Positions 1-5,562 are shown, numbered from the stretch's first letter. The stretch: DNA of 8,089 bases from Nitrospinota bacterium (GCA_030740135.1 JASLXW010000166.1:1-8089), one strand, 5' to 3'. Notes: generated from the sequence alone by a model not told the origin. Translations and numbers: made by a program.

Positions 1-1
1 C

Positions 2-298
2 CACTCCGACCAGGGCACGCAGTACACCTCGGTCGCCTTCGGAGGGCGCTGCCGGCAGGCCGGCGTTCGGCCCTCCATGGGGTCGGTGGGGGACTGCTAT
101 GACAACGCGCTGTGCGAGAGCTTTTTCGCCACGCTGGAGTGCGAGCTCCTCGCTCGCCACAGCTTCCGCACCCAGGCCGAGGCGCGCAGGAAGGTGTTCG
201 AGTTCATCGAGGGCTGGTACAACCCGCATCGTCGGCACTCCTCCCTCGACTACCTATCACCTATGAACTACGAAAGGAAACGACAAGAATCCGCCTAA
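2..298 (+). CDS. IS3-family transposase (OrfB/DDE integrase core), C-terminal part, truncated by window edge
   Basis: The reading frame is open from base 2 and ends at TAA 296-298, so only the last 98 codons are visible and the gene continues to the left. The fragment begins with HSDQGTQYTS, which carries the second catalytic Asp of the rve/DDE core. It continues through GSVGDCYDNALCESFF, where the catalytic Glu is separated from that Asp by exactly 35 residues (DX35E), the spacing of IS3-family OrfB. The C-terminal WYNPHRRHSSLDYLSP motif is also typical of the family. The protein cuts and joins IS ends in the cytoplasm and is normally made as an OrfAB frameshift fusion. An internal ATG at 77 is not a real start. 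It is the only plus-strand gene here. The subgroup cannot be assigned from this fragment. Confidence 0.93.
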   Translation, partial: HSDQGTQYTSVAFGGRCRQAGVRPSMGSVGDCYDNALCESFFATLECELLARHSFRTQAEARRKVFEFIEGWYNPHRRHSSLDYLSPMNYERKRQESA

Positions 299-315
299 AA
301 ACCCAAGCCCTAAAC

Positions 316-340
316 TCTCCACGAAACCGGGGTAAGTCCA
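316..340 (+). mobile_element. Probable right terminus (inverted repeat) of the IS3-family element
   Basis: About 18 bases after the transposase stop lies ctctccacgaaaccggggtaagtcca-type sequence (written here as ctctccacgaaaccgggg then taagtcca). It has the composition and terminal CA dinucleotide expected for an IS3-family right end, whose ends are usually TG...CA. The element would therefore end near base 340. The left end and the usual 3-4 bp target duplication lie outside the window, so the exact boundary is an inference. Confidence 0.55.
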
Positions 341-347
341 CCCGCGC

Positions 348-450
348 CCAACCCAAGCAGGCCAAGCCTAAGGCTTGGCCGTGAAAAGTTCTAAGGGGGT
401 TCCACCCCTGGGAGGGGTCTGGGGGGCGTCTTACAAGAAGCCCCCCAGGG
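348..450. repeat. Double-hairpin intergenic repeat, copy 1 (3' of pgeF)
   Basis: This shares a common layout with 1396-1487. It opens with ccaacccaagca, followed by a palindrome ggccaagcc/ggcttggcc (360-368 with 372-380), then a linker of the aaaagtt...gggggt type. It ends in a strong GC hairpin ctggggggc (419-427) pairing with gccccccag (440-448). This copy carries an extra small hairpin, acccct-ggg-aggggt (404-418). It sits immediately beyond the TAG stop of the minus-strand pgeF gene, so on that strand it could end transcription or protect the mRNA 3' end. There is no clean T-tract directly after the stem, so it may instead be a REP/BIME-like element. Seven bases separate it from the inferred IS end. 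Confidence 0.7.
419..448 (-). terminator. Candidate terminator hairpin downstream of pgeF
   Basis: A 9-bp perfect GC-rich stem (419-427 with 440-448) encloses a loop that can itself pair (tctt/aaga). On the minus strand it lies 5 bases after the pgeF stop codon, which is where a terminator is expected. It lacks an uninterrupted T-run, so intrinsic termination is plausible but not certain. It is part of the larger dispersed repeat. Confidence 0.4.
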
Positions 451-452
451 TT

Positions 453-1226
453 CTACAGCATCCACACAACACTCATCATCCGGCCCACGCCGGGGCCGTC
501 GCGGCGGTAGGAGAAGAACTCCTTCGGATTGCCCTTCGTGCAGAGGTCCAGCGTGAAGACCTGATCGGACGGGACGCCCGCCCGCTCGAGCGCGCTTCGG
601 TTCATCCCCCAGAGGTCCAACAGCGTCTTGCCTCCGCCGAGGGGGGCCGTGAAGTTTCGCCAGTCGGGGACATTCGAGCGGACCTCCTCCAGGGCGTCTT
701 CCCCCACTTCGTAGGCATCCGGGCCGATGCCGGGACCGATGAACGCTTGGACGTCGGACGGATTCGAGCCGTGCCGGTCGGCCATCTTCTTCAAGGCCGC
801 CACCGCCACGCTTCGGACCGTTCCCAACCGCCCGGCGTGCGCGACCCCGGCGCATCCCGCCCTCTGATCCCAGAGCGCAACGGGGACGCAATCGGCCGTG
901 AGAACCGCCAGGGGCCGGCTAGCCGCGGCCGTCACCAATGCGTCCGCCTCCTGAATATCGGGCTCCTCCTCCGACGGCACGTCGATGACGCGCGCTCCGT
1001 GGACCTGGCGCAGGAGCTTCGGGTTCTCGAACCCCGCCGCCTCGGAGAACATCGCGCGGTTCCGGGCGACGTTTTCTCTGTCGTCCTTCTTCGTCCAACC
1101 CAGGTTGAGGGATTCGCAAACACCCCGGCTGACGCCCCCGATCCGCGTACTGAAAGCGCACCGGAAGCCGTCCATCGCCGCCTGGTAATAGACGATGCCG
1201 TTCCGCTCGATCCGTTCGAAAGCCAA
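453..1226 (-). CDS. pgeF: Peptidoglycan editing factor / purine nucleoside phosphorylase-like protein PgeF (YfiH/LACC1, DUF152 family)
   Basis: The 257-residue product matches the YfiH/LACC1 family at full length. The N-terminal AFSTRIGGVS (24-33) and ESLNLG (38-43) are typical. The three metal/active-site residues fall in QVHG (H76), TADCVPV (C113) and AHAG (H130). Further family motifs are FIGPGIGPDAYEVG (162-175), LDLW (203-206) and LCTKGNPKEFFSYRRD (228-243). Members are cytosolic enzymes that phosphorolyse or deaminate purine nucleosides; E. coli PgeF also keeps peptidoglycan stem peptides correct. The usual HAGWRG reads HAGRLG here, so the Trp is missing. The start is a TTG at 1226, because an in-frame TGA lies 18 bases upstream and no ATG is available before residue 18; an AAAGGG about 9 bases upstream may be the ribosome site. 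The 5' side holds a 17-bp hairpin. It stands alone between two hairpin repeats. The stop is TAG. Confidence 0.93.
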   Translation of the reverse strand: MAFERIERNGIVYYQAAMDGFRCAFSTRIGGVSRGVCESLNLGWTKKDDRENVARNRAMFSEAAGFENPKLLRQVHGARVIDVPSEEEPDIQEADALVTAAASRPLAVLTADCVPVALWDQRAGCAGVAHAGRLGTVRSVAVAALKKMADRHGSNPSDVQAFIGPGIGPDAYEVGEDALEEVRSNVPDWRNFTAPLGGGKTLLDLWGMNRSALERAGVPSDQVFTLDLCTKGNPKEFFSYRRDGPGVGRMMSVVWML

Positions 1227-1248
1227 AGGACGAAAACCCTTTCATTGC

Positions 1249-1287
1249 GCGATCAAGGGCGGCCCTTTCAGGGCCGCCCTTGATCGC
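1249..1287. repeat. 17-bp perfect inverted repeat upstream of pgeF
   Basis: gcgatcaagggcggccc (1249-1265) is followed by a 5-base loop (tttca) and its exact complement gggccgcccttgatcgc (1271-1287). The hairpin lies 22 bases before the TTG start of pgeF, so it would be in that gene's leader if transcription starts further upstream. No T-run follows on either strand, so a simple intrinsic terminator is unlikely. It could be a REP-like or small transposable palindrome, or a leader structure. Confidence 0.75.
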
Positions 1288-1301
1288 AAGAAACTGGCAA
1301 A

Positions 1302-1347
1302 TTGGCCGGATGCTGCGGCTGCCGTAGGCAGACGAGCATCCGGCCAA
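1302..1347. repeat. Nested hairpin (13-bp outer stem plus 5-bp inner stem)
   Basis: ttggccggatgct (1302-1314) pairs perfectly with agcatccggccaa (1335-1347). Inside it, ctgcc-gta-ggcag (1319-1331) forms a second stem, giving a two-tier foldback. It lies 14 bases from the preceding 17-bp hairpin. On the minus strand a T-run (complement of caaaaaaagcc, 1345-1354) precedes the hairpin, and on the plus strand an A-run follows it. A minus-strand terminator is therefore not supported; the structure looks more like a mobile palindrome or REP-type unit. Confidence 0.7.
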
Positions 1348-1395
1348 AAAAAGCCACCGGCAGGCCGAAGATGGCCTCTACAACCCGATCCACCT

Positions 1396-1487
1396 CCAAC
1401 CCAAGCAAGGCCAAGCCACCAGGCTTGGCCGCAAAAAGTTTTCGAGGGGGTCTGGGGGAACAGTTTTCAAAATGTTCCCCCAGGGAC
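1396..1487. repeat. Double-hairpin intergenic repeat, copy 2 (3' of the radical SAM gene)
   Basis: This copy repeats the order seen at 348-450: ccaacccaagca, palindrome ggccaagcc/ggcttggcc (1409-1417 with 1422-1430), an aaaaagtttt linker, gagggggtctggggg, and a terminal hairpin. It begins a few bases beyond the TAG stop of the radical SAM gene. The terminal stem has a different sequence from copy 1 but the same ctgggg...ccccag frame, so the hairpins appear to vary with pairing preserved. Confidence 0.72.
1452..1483 (-). terminator. Candidate terminator hairpin downstream of the radical SAM gene
   Basis: ctgggggaaca (1452-1462) pairs perfectly over 11 bp with tgttcccccag (1473-1483). The enclosed gttttcaaaa can add four more pairs. 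It lies 14 bases past the stop codon on the minus strand. An AAAACTTTTT segment follows about 12 bases beyond the stem on that strand, rather than a direct T-run, so termination is likely but not proven. Confidence 0.5.
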
Positions 1488-1497
1488 TTTCCAGCCC

Positions 1498-3264
1498 CTA
1501 CGCCGGGATAAGCGAGATCCACTTCTTCCGGGATTTGATCGGGGACGCGCTTTCCGCCGCCTCCCAGTAGCGCCGGCTTTCTCGGACCATAAAATCCTTC
1601 GGCAGATTCTGGTTGATCACATCCCACGGGAGCGGCTCATCGTAGGCCCACTTCCGCGTCACATAGAAATCGGGGTCAACCGGGGATTCACGGAGCGCCG
1701 CCCGCCAGTCCCCGCGCAACCGGTGGACCGTCTCGAGAAGGCCGCCCACGCGCCGGTCGCCGCGCGAGAGCAGGGCCTGGATATAGGACCATTTGGGGAC
1801 CTCGTGATTCAGCCGGACGTTCGGCTCGGACCGAATGAGACCCGCGAGCAGCTTCAGCCTGCGCCTGATCTCCTTGAGCGGCGCCATCCCCTCCCACTGC
1901 ATGGGCGTGTGGGGTTTGGGGATGAATGGGTTGACGCTGAGCGTCAGCGTGCCGAGGCGTTTTCGATCGCGTCCGATCTTCAGCATGATGTGCTTGATCT
2001 TCCGGGCCATGCGGGCGATGCCGGCCACGTCCTCGTCGGTTTCGCCGGGGAGGCCCACCAGGAAGTACAATTTCAGGTTCACGATCCCGCGCCGGAAAAG
2101 CCGCTCGACCTGGTGGTAGATGAGGGCGTCGGAGAGCTCCTTGCGCACGGCCGCGCGCAGGCGCTCGGTCCCGGTCTCGGGGGCCAGCGTGAGGGAGCGC
2201 TCCCCGCTGCCCACCAGGACGTCGAGGAGGTCATCGTCGAGGGCGTCGATCCGGAGCGAGGCGGGAGAGACGCGCCCGCCCATCTCCGCGATGTCCCGGC
2301 AGATGCCGGTGAGCTCGGGGTGGTTGGACACCATCGTCCCGACCAGTCCGACCTGTTTGCGGTGCCGAAGCCCCACGCGGATGTCGGCCCGAAGGGATTC
2401 CCGGGAGCGGTTCCGCAGGGGCCGAAAGGTGAAATCGGCGGCGCAGAACCGGCATCCCCAACCGCAGCTTCGTCCGATCTCGACGAGGAACAACTTCCCG
2501 AACTCGGTATCCTCGGTCAAGATCCACGAGAGCGCGGGGGTCTTTTCCAGGTCGCGGATCTTTCGCTTATCGACCTGATCGGGAAACCCCGGCAAAGGCC
2601 GGAGCGCGGCCAGGCCGTTGATCCCATGCCGGCCGTCCGCGGGGGGGGCGGGGGGGGCGGGGGGGGGGAGATCGATTTCGTAGCCGGATGGGACATAGAC
2701 CCCCGGGATCCGCGCCAGGTCCGCCAGGACCGTCTCCCGGGCCTGCCCTTTGCCCTCGACGAGGACAGCCATGATCTCCGACAGGACCTCCTCCGCCTCC
2801 CCCACCACGGCCGCGTCCACGAACGGCGCCAAAGGCTCCGGGTTGTACGAGGGGCAAATCCCTCCCATGATGATGATTGGGTGTCGGCCCTTTCGGTCGG
2901 TCGAGCGCAGGGGGATTCCGCCCTCGTCCAGGACTTCGAGAATCGCCGGGTAGTCGGTCTCGTAGGGCGAAGAGAAAGCCACCAGGTCAAAACCGCCGAG
3001 GGGCGATCCGGCCTCAAGCGTCCGGACACCCTTTCCCCGCCCTTCAGGGGAAAACACTCGCTCGCAAACGACCCCGTCCATCTCGTTCAGCATGCGATAG
3101 ACCTGCTGAAAACCCAGGTTGGACATGGCCACGTGATACGTATTGGCATAGACCAAGGCGACCCGGTAGCCCGCGCGCGAGGGGTCGAAAAGCGGCCCGA
3201 AGGGATAGACTTCCCGGGCGAGGATTTCTCGAGACGTGAGGGACTTCGACGAAACTCTGGACAT
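1498..3264 (-). CDS. B12-binding-like/radical SAM fusion protein of the TIGR03960-like uncharacterised family
   Basis: The 588-residue product has a Rossmann-like N-terminal domain (about 30-190). It includes YHVAMSNLGFQ (43-53), FSSPYE, IPLRSTDRKG and GGICPSYNPEPLAPFVDA (134-151), matching the cobalamin-binding-like part of this family; the classic DxHxxG cobalamin ligand motif is not seen. The radical SAM core starts at RSCGWGCRFCAADF with the 4Fe-4S cysteines C267, C271 and C274 (CX3CX2C). It continues with LTLAPETGTERLR (358-370) and FLVGLPGETDED (401-412). The enzyme should cleave S-adenosylmethionine reductively in the cytosol; the substrate is unknown. A proline-rich linker (about 199-210) is encoded by poly-G tracts. 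The usual DUF2344 partner is not downstream. ATG 3264 follows GGAAGGA at about 11 bases. A TTGCCG-17-TATAAT promoter and a 3' hairpin suggest a single-gene transcript. Confidence 0.9.
   Translation of the reverse strand: MSRVSSKSLTSREILAREVYPFGPLFDPSRAGYRVALVYANTYHVAMSNLGFQQVYRMLNEMDGVVCERVFSPEGRGKGVRTLEAGSPLGGFDLVAFSSPYETDYPAILEVLDEGGIPLRSTDRKGRHPIIIMGGICPSYNPEPLAPFVDAAVVGEAEEVLSEIMAVLVEGKGQARETVLADLARIPGVYVPSGYEIDLPPPAPPAPPADGRHGINGLAALRPLPGFPDQVDKRKIRDLEKTPALSWILTEDTEFGKLFLVEIGRSCGWGCRFCAADFTFRPLRNRSRESLRADIRVGLRHRKQVGLVGTMVSNHPELTGICRDIAEMGGRVSPASLRIDALDDDLLDVLVGSGERSLTLAPETGTERLRAAVRKELSDALIYHQVERLFRRGIVNLKLYFLVGLPGETDEDVAGIARMARKIKHIMLKIGRDRKRLGTLTLSVNPFIPKPHTPMQWEGMAPLKEIRRRLKLLAGLIRSEPNVRLNHEVPKWSYIQALLSRGDRRVGGLLETVHRLRGDWRAALRESPVDPDFYVTRKWAYDEPLPWDVINQNLPKDFMVRESRRYWEAAESASPIKSRKKWISLIPA
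2641..2668. repeat. Poly-G tracts (G8-C-G8-C-G10) inside the radical SAM gene
   Basis: The plus strand reads eight G, C, eight G, C, ten G. On the coding strand this gives a Pro/Ala linker (PPPAPPAPP) between the N-terminal domain and the radical SAM core. The frame is intact in this assembly. Runs of this length can slip during replication and are also prone to sequencing error. Confidence 0.85.
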
Positions 3265-3341
3265 GGAAACGCGAATCCTTCCGGCCGGAACGCTCCGTCG
3301 TCCCGGGATCGGCGGCAGAAAGCCTTTGATTCCTATGGATG

Positions 3342-3370
3342 ATTATAGGTCCGGCGGAAGGGTGCGGCAA
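3342..3370 (-). promoter_or_regulatory. Sigma70-type promoter for the radical SAM gene
   Basis: On the minus strand, TTGCCG (complement of 3365-3370) is followed by a 17-base spacer and a perfect TATAAT (complement of 3342-3347). Transcription would begin near 3335, giving a leader of about 70 bases before ATG 3264. The -35 box matches 4 of 6 consensus bases, and box identity and spacing are both good in an otherwise GC-rich context. Confidence 0.65.
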
Positions 3371-3401
3371 TGAAGGGCCGGGGCGCGAGGGTGCGCGTGC
3401 G

Positions 3402-4862
3402 TTACTTTTTCTTGGATTTCCCGGGAACGCGGAAGAGTCCCACCGCCGTGCCTTCGTCGGCGAATCGGATGGTGATCCGGAAGGTCTGCCCCGGCTTGAA
3501 AAAACCGGCGGCGGCGGCGTAAACCTCATATTGGACGATCCCGTTCGCGGCGTTGGAAATCTTCCGGCCGGGCGGGTTGAGGCGCTTCCGGCCCCGGTAG
3601 ACCCCAAGGATCCAGTTTTCTCCGGGCCTGGCGCTCCAACCCTGTCTGTTATCGAAGTCGCCCAGGGAATCGGCCGTCTGGACGAGGATGTCTTCGACCA
3701 CCCTCCGCTTCCCAAGCGTGTTTACCCTGATAGAGATCTGACCGTCCTTTCGTCCATCGGGCGTAATCCGGGTCCCCCGGCCAACCACGTCGTAACGCAT
3801 TCCGCGATAGAGGGCTTCCACACGCGCCTTCGGATCGGCGGCGATGCGGGTGATGGCGGCGGTCTCTCCGCCGTCGGCAAAGTGAACCTTGACCAGAAAA
3901 GTGGCCTTCGGCAGAAAGTGTTTGGTGGCGCTGGCATAAATCTCGTATAGGATGACGCCCCGGACTTTGTCGCTCAAGGCCTGATTCGCCGGGCTGAGGC
4001 GGCGGTTCGCCCGGTAGACCCCCAGGGTCCGGTTGATCTCATTCGCGCGGGTGTCCCAGATCTGCCGGTTATCCGCCCCGCCGATGTCGTCGGCGGTGTA
4101 GAGCGAGAGTGCGGTGACCACCCGGTCCTTGCCCAGGGTGCTCAGCGTCAGTGAAAATTGAGGGTCCTTCCGGCCATCCGGCTGACCCTGCCTTCCTTCT
4201 CCCACCACGTCGTAGAAGATTCCCCGGTACATCGCCGCCAGGGCGGCCTTCGGGGCCTCCGGGACGCGCGCGAGGGCGAGGGTCTCCCCTCCGTCCTGGA
4301 AGCGGACGGAGATCACAAAGTCCTGACCCGGCTTGAACCAGCCCGTCTTGTTCGCGTACAGCTCGTACTGGACCTTTCCCCGGATCGCGTCGGAAATCTC
4401 GCCGTCTCTCGGATTGAGGCGCTTTCCCCCCCGGTACACCCCGAGGATCCAGTTGCCGCCCGGCACCGTGTCCCACACCTGCCCGCGCTTGGGCTCGCCC
4501 GTCGGGTCGGACGTTTGAAGGAGGAATGTGCGGACAACCCTTCGGCGGCCCTGGGTGTCCAGCGTCAAGGTGAAGTGGCCGTCCTTCCGGCCGTCCGGCG
4601 AATACCGGCTTCCGGGGCCGACCACGTCATGGTCGATTCCCCGGTACAAGGCCGCTGCGGGCGCCGCCGACGCCGCCGGGACCCGGGCGAAGGTCACGCC
4701 GCGCCCTCCGTCGGAAAACCCGACGGTGACCCGGAAATTCTGTTTGGCCAGGAAGATCCCCGGGTCGCCCGCGTACAAGCCGTACCGCACCTTGCCCCGC
4801 ACCCGTTCGGATAGACTTTCCCCGCGCGGGTTGAGCCGTTTCTCTCCCTGGATGACGGCCAA
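3402..4862 (-). CDS. Tandem-repeat protein of unknown family, downstream portion (after in-frame TGA)
   Basis: This 486-residue frame holds the end of repeat 1 and complete repeats 2-4 (residues 72-210, 211-350, 351-486). Each unit is about 139 residues. It starts with (L/M)YRG...DVVG, then PDGRKD, then a beta-rich stretch with RVV and QTAD-like segments, WDT/NW(I/T)LGVYR...RLNP/S, a Y(E/G)(L/I/V)YA strand, FxPGQxFxIxVxFxDGG, and an RVP-type end. The pattern suggests a beta-sandwich domain; I do not recognise a named family. It is in the same frame as the signal-peptide ORF upstream, separated by TGA (4866-4868) and one further codon. The called TTG start at 4862 lies mid-domain with no clear ribosome site, so it is probably not a natural start. 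The protein ends with GKSKKK and TAA. It was probably exported as part of one ~615-residue protein. Confidence 0.7.
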   Translation of the reverse strand: MAVIQGEKRLNPRGESLSERVRGKVRYGLYAGDPGIFLAKQNFRVTVGFSDGGRGVTFARVPAASAAPAAALYRGIDHDVVGPGSRYSPDGRKDGHFTLTLDTQGRRRVVRTFLLQTSDPTGEPKRGQVWDTVPGGNWILGVYRGGKRLNPRDGEISDAIRGKVQYELYANKTGWFKPGQDFVISVRFQDGGETLALARVPEAPKAALAAMYRGIFYDVVGEGRQGQPDGRKDPQFSLTLSTLGKDRVVTALSLYTADDIGGADNRQIWDTRANEINRTLGVYRANRRLSPANQALSDKVRGVILYEIYASATKHFLPKATFLVKVHFADGGETAAITRIAADPKARVEALYRGMRYDVVGRGTRITPDGRKDGQISIRVNTLGKRRVVEDILVQTADSLGDFDNRQGWSARPGENWILGVYRGRKRLNPPGRKISNAANGIVQYEVYAAAAGFFKPGQTFRITIRFADEGTAVGLFRVPGKSKKK

Positions 4863-5063
4863 GACTCAGGACGCGCCCGAGGAATTCCAGGCCCGTCTGA
4901 GATCGGGCTCGCCCGACTTGTCGGCCGACTCCAGGCGGATAGAGCGAATGACCCGTTGGGCGCCCAAGGTGTCCACGATCAAGGTGATGTGGCCGTCTTT
5001 CCGGCCGTCGGGGCCGGGCCGTTTGGCGAGACCGACCACATCTCGATCCTTTCCGCGGTAATC
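3405..5063 (-). repeat. Four tandem ~139-codon coding repeats
   Basis: Units run on the minus strand at 5063-4650, 4649-4233, 4232-3813 and 3812-3405 (138, 139, 140 and 136 codons). They share YRG-DVVG-PDGRKD at the front and an FxPGQxF/DGG strand pair at the back. The copies are diverged in sequence, so this is an old domain duplication and not a recent DNA expansion. Repeat 1 contains the in-frame TGA. Confidence 0.85.
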
Positions 5064-5252
5064 TGCGGTTAGGGCAACCTTCGGCGCTCTCTTCGCCTGG
5101 GCGTAGGGCCCGGGGGTCTTGACGCGGTAAGAATCTCCCAAGCGCGCACGAACGGAACCATCGGGGGCCGCATTCGCCGAAACGGAGAACCCAAGTCCCG
5201 AAAAGAGAAAAAGGGCAATGACGCCATTACGAATTGCGATTGATCTCATCAT
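4866..5252 (-). CDS. Signal peptide and first repeat of the tandem-repeat protein, ending at an in-frame TGA
   Basis: The 128-residue product starts at ATG 5252, with AGGGGGGAG ending 9 bases upstream as ribosome site. Residues 1-28 form a Sec signal peptide: basic MMRSIAIRNG, hydrophobic VIALFLFSGLGFSV, and an ANA-type cleavage site before AP. After a ~35-residue linker, repeat 1 starts at DYRG (64) with DVVG and PDGRKDGHITL (81-91). It stops at WNSSGAS followed by TGA. The next in-frame codons (VLAVIQGEKRLNP) continue the domain exactly as in repeats 2 and 4, where the aligned residue is Trp of NWILGVYR. The simplest reading is a TGG-to-TGA nonsense change or a base error. If real, only a truncated exported protein is made. 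Confidence 0.75.
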   Translation of the reverse strand: MMRSIAIRNGVIALFLFSGLGFSVSANAAPDGSVRARLGDSYRVKTPGPYAQAKRAPKVALTADYRGKDRDVVGLAKRPGPDGRKDGHITLIVDTLGAQRVIRSIRLESADKSGEPDLRRAWNSSGAS

Positions 5253-5297
5253 TGCGGATGACTCCCCCCTATCTTTGATCCATAAAAGAAAAACCTG

Positions 5298-5326
5298 ATT
5301 GTCGCCCTACGGACCGAATTCTGCAA
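5298..5326 (-). promoter_or_regulatory. Weak candidate promoter for the tandem-repeat protein
   Basis: On the minus strand, TTGCAG (complement of 5321-5326), a 17-base spacer and GACAAT (complement of 5298-5303) precede ATG 5252 by about 45 bases. The boxes match consensus only 3/6 and 4/6. An alternative extended -10, TGGTAAAAT, lies at 5372-5380. This ~125-base stretch is less GC-rich than its surroundings, which fits a promoter region, but neither candidate is strong. Confidence 0.3.
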
Positions 5327-5377
5327 CCGGGGGAGTTCGGATTGAGCGGTTATTTCAATGATGTAACATCTATTTTA

Positions 5378-5531
5378 CCAAATCAAAGCCGCTGCTTTTC
5401 AGAATCTTCCGTCTACATCCTCGATAGGGACCCCGGGGCCGTCTCACAGCATCGGCGCGGTGTGCTCATCCACAAAATCGCGGGCGGTCCGCCGAAGCTG
5501 CTTTTTGTTCCGGTGTCAACAAGAGATCCAT
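5378..5531 (-). pseudogene. Eroded N-terminal remnant of an acyl-CoA dehydrogenase gene
   Basis: From ATG 5531 the frame reads MDLLLTPEQKAA, the typical opening of acyl-CoA dehydrogenases. One extra base (near 5495) shifts the homology to the next frame, which reads RRTARDFVDEHTAPML (5494-5447), again classic family N-terminal helix sequence. Then come TGA (5446-5444), a DGPGVPIEDVDGRF segment, a second TGA (5401-5399), and KAAALIW before TAA. About 50 of the usual ~380 codons survive; the FAD-binding middle and the C-terminal domain with the catalytic base are absent. AGGAG lies upstream of the ATG. The remnant starts 31 bases after the stop of the DRE-TIM synthase, so the two were probably one operon. 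Family enzymes are FAD-dependent and oxidise acyl-CoA to enoyl-CoA. Identification rests on motif recognition only. Confidence 0.7.
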
Positions 5532-5562
5532 ATTCTTTGCGAACTCCTGAATATCATGTGAT

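Noticed and set aside
375..1283. A 302-residue plus-strand open frame across pgeF
   Set aside because: It overlaps pgeF on the opposite strand, runs through the hairpin repeats at both ends, and has no recognisable domain.
919..1347. A 142-residue minus-strand frame starting with ATG at 1347, as an alternative N-terminus for pgeF
   Set aside because: It is in a different frame from the PgeF motifs, and its first part is translated from the two hairpins.
348..1487. CRISPR array or integron attC sites, suggested by repeated palindromes
   Set aside because: There are only two copies about 1 kb apart with a gene between them, no regular spacers, and no attC core-site (RYYYAAC/GTTRRRY) arrangement.
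1195..3342. A 715-residue plus-strand open frame opposite the radical SAM gene
   Set aside because: It is the antisense of a gene with clear catalytic motifs, its protein is Arg/Pro/Gly/Asp-rich with no recognisable domain, and long antisense frames are expected in GC-rich coding DNA.
4866..5446. TGA reassigned to an amino acid in this genome, suggested by three in-frame TGA codons
   Set aside because: The synthase gene ends naturally with TGA at the expected family length, the acyl-CoA dehydrogenase remnant also has a frameshift and a large deletion, and the composition is GC-rich, unlike known TGA-recoding lineages. Decay plus one point change explains the data better.
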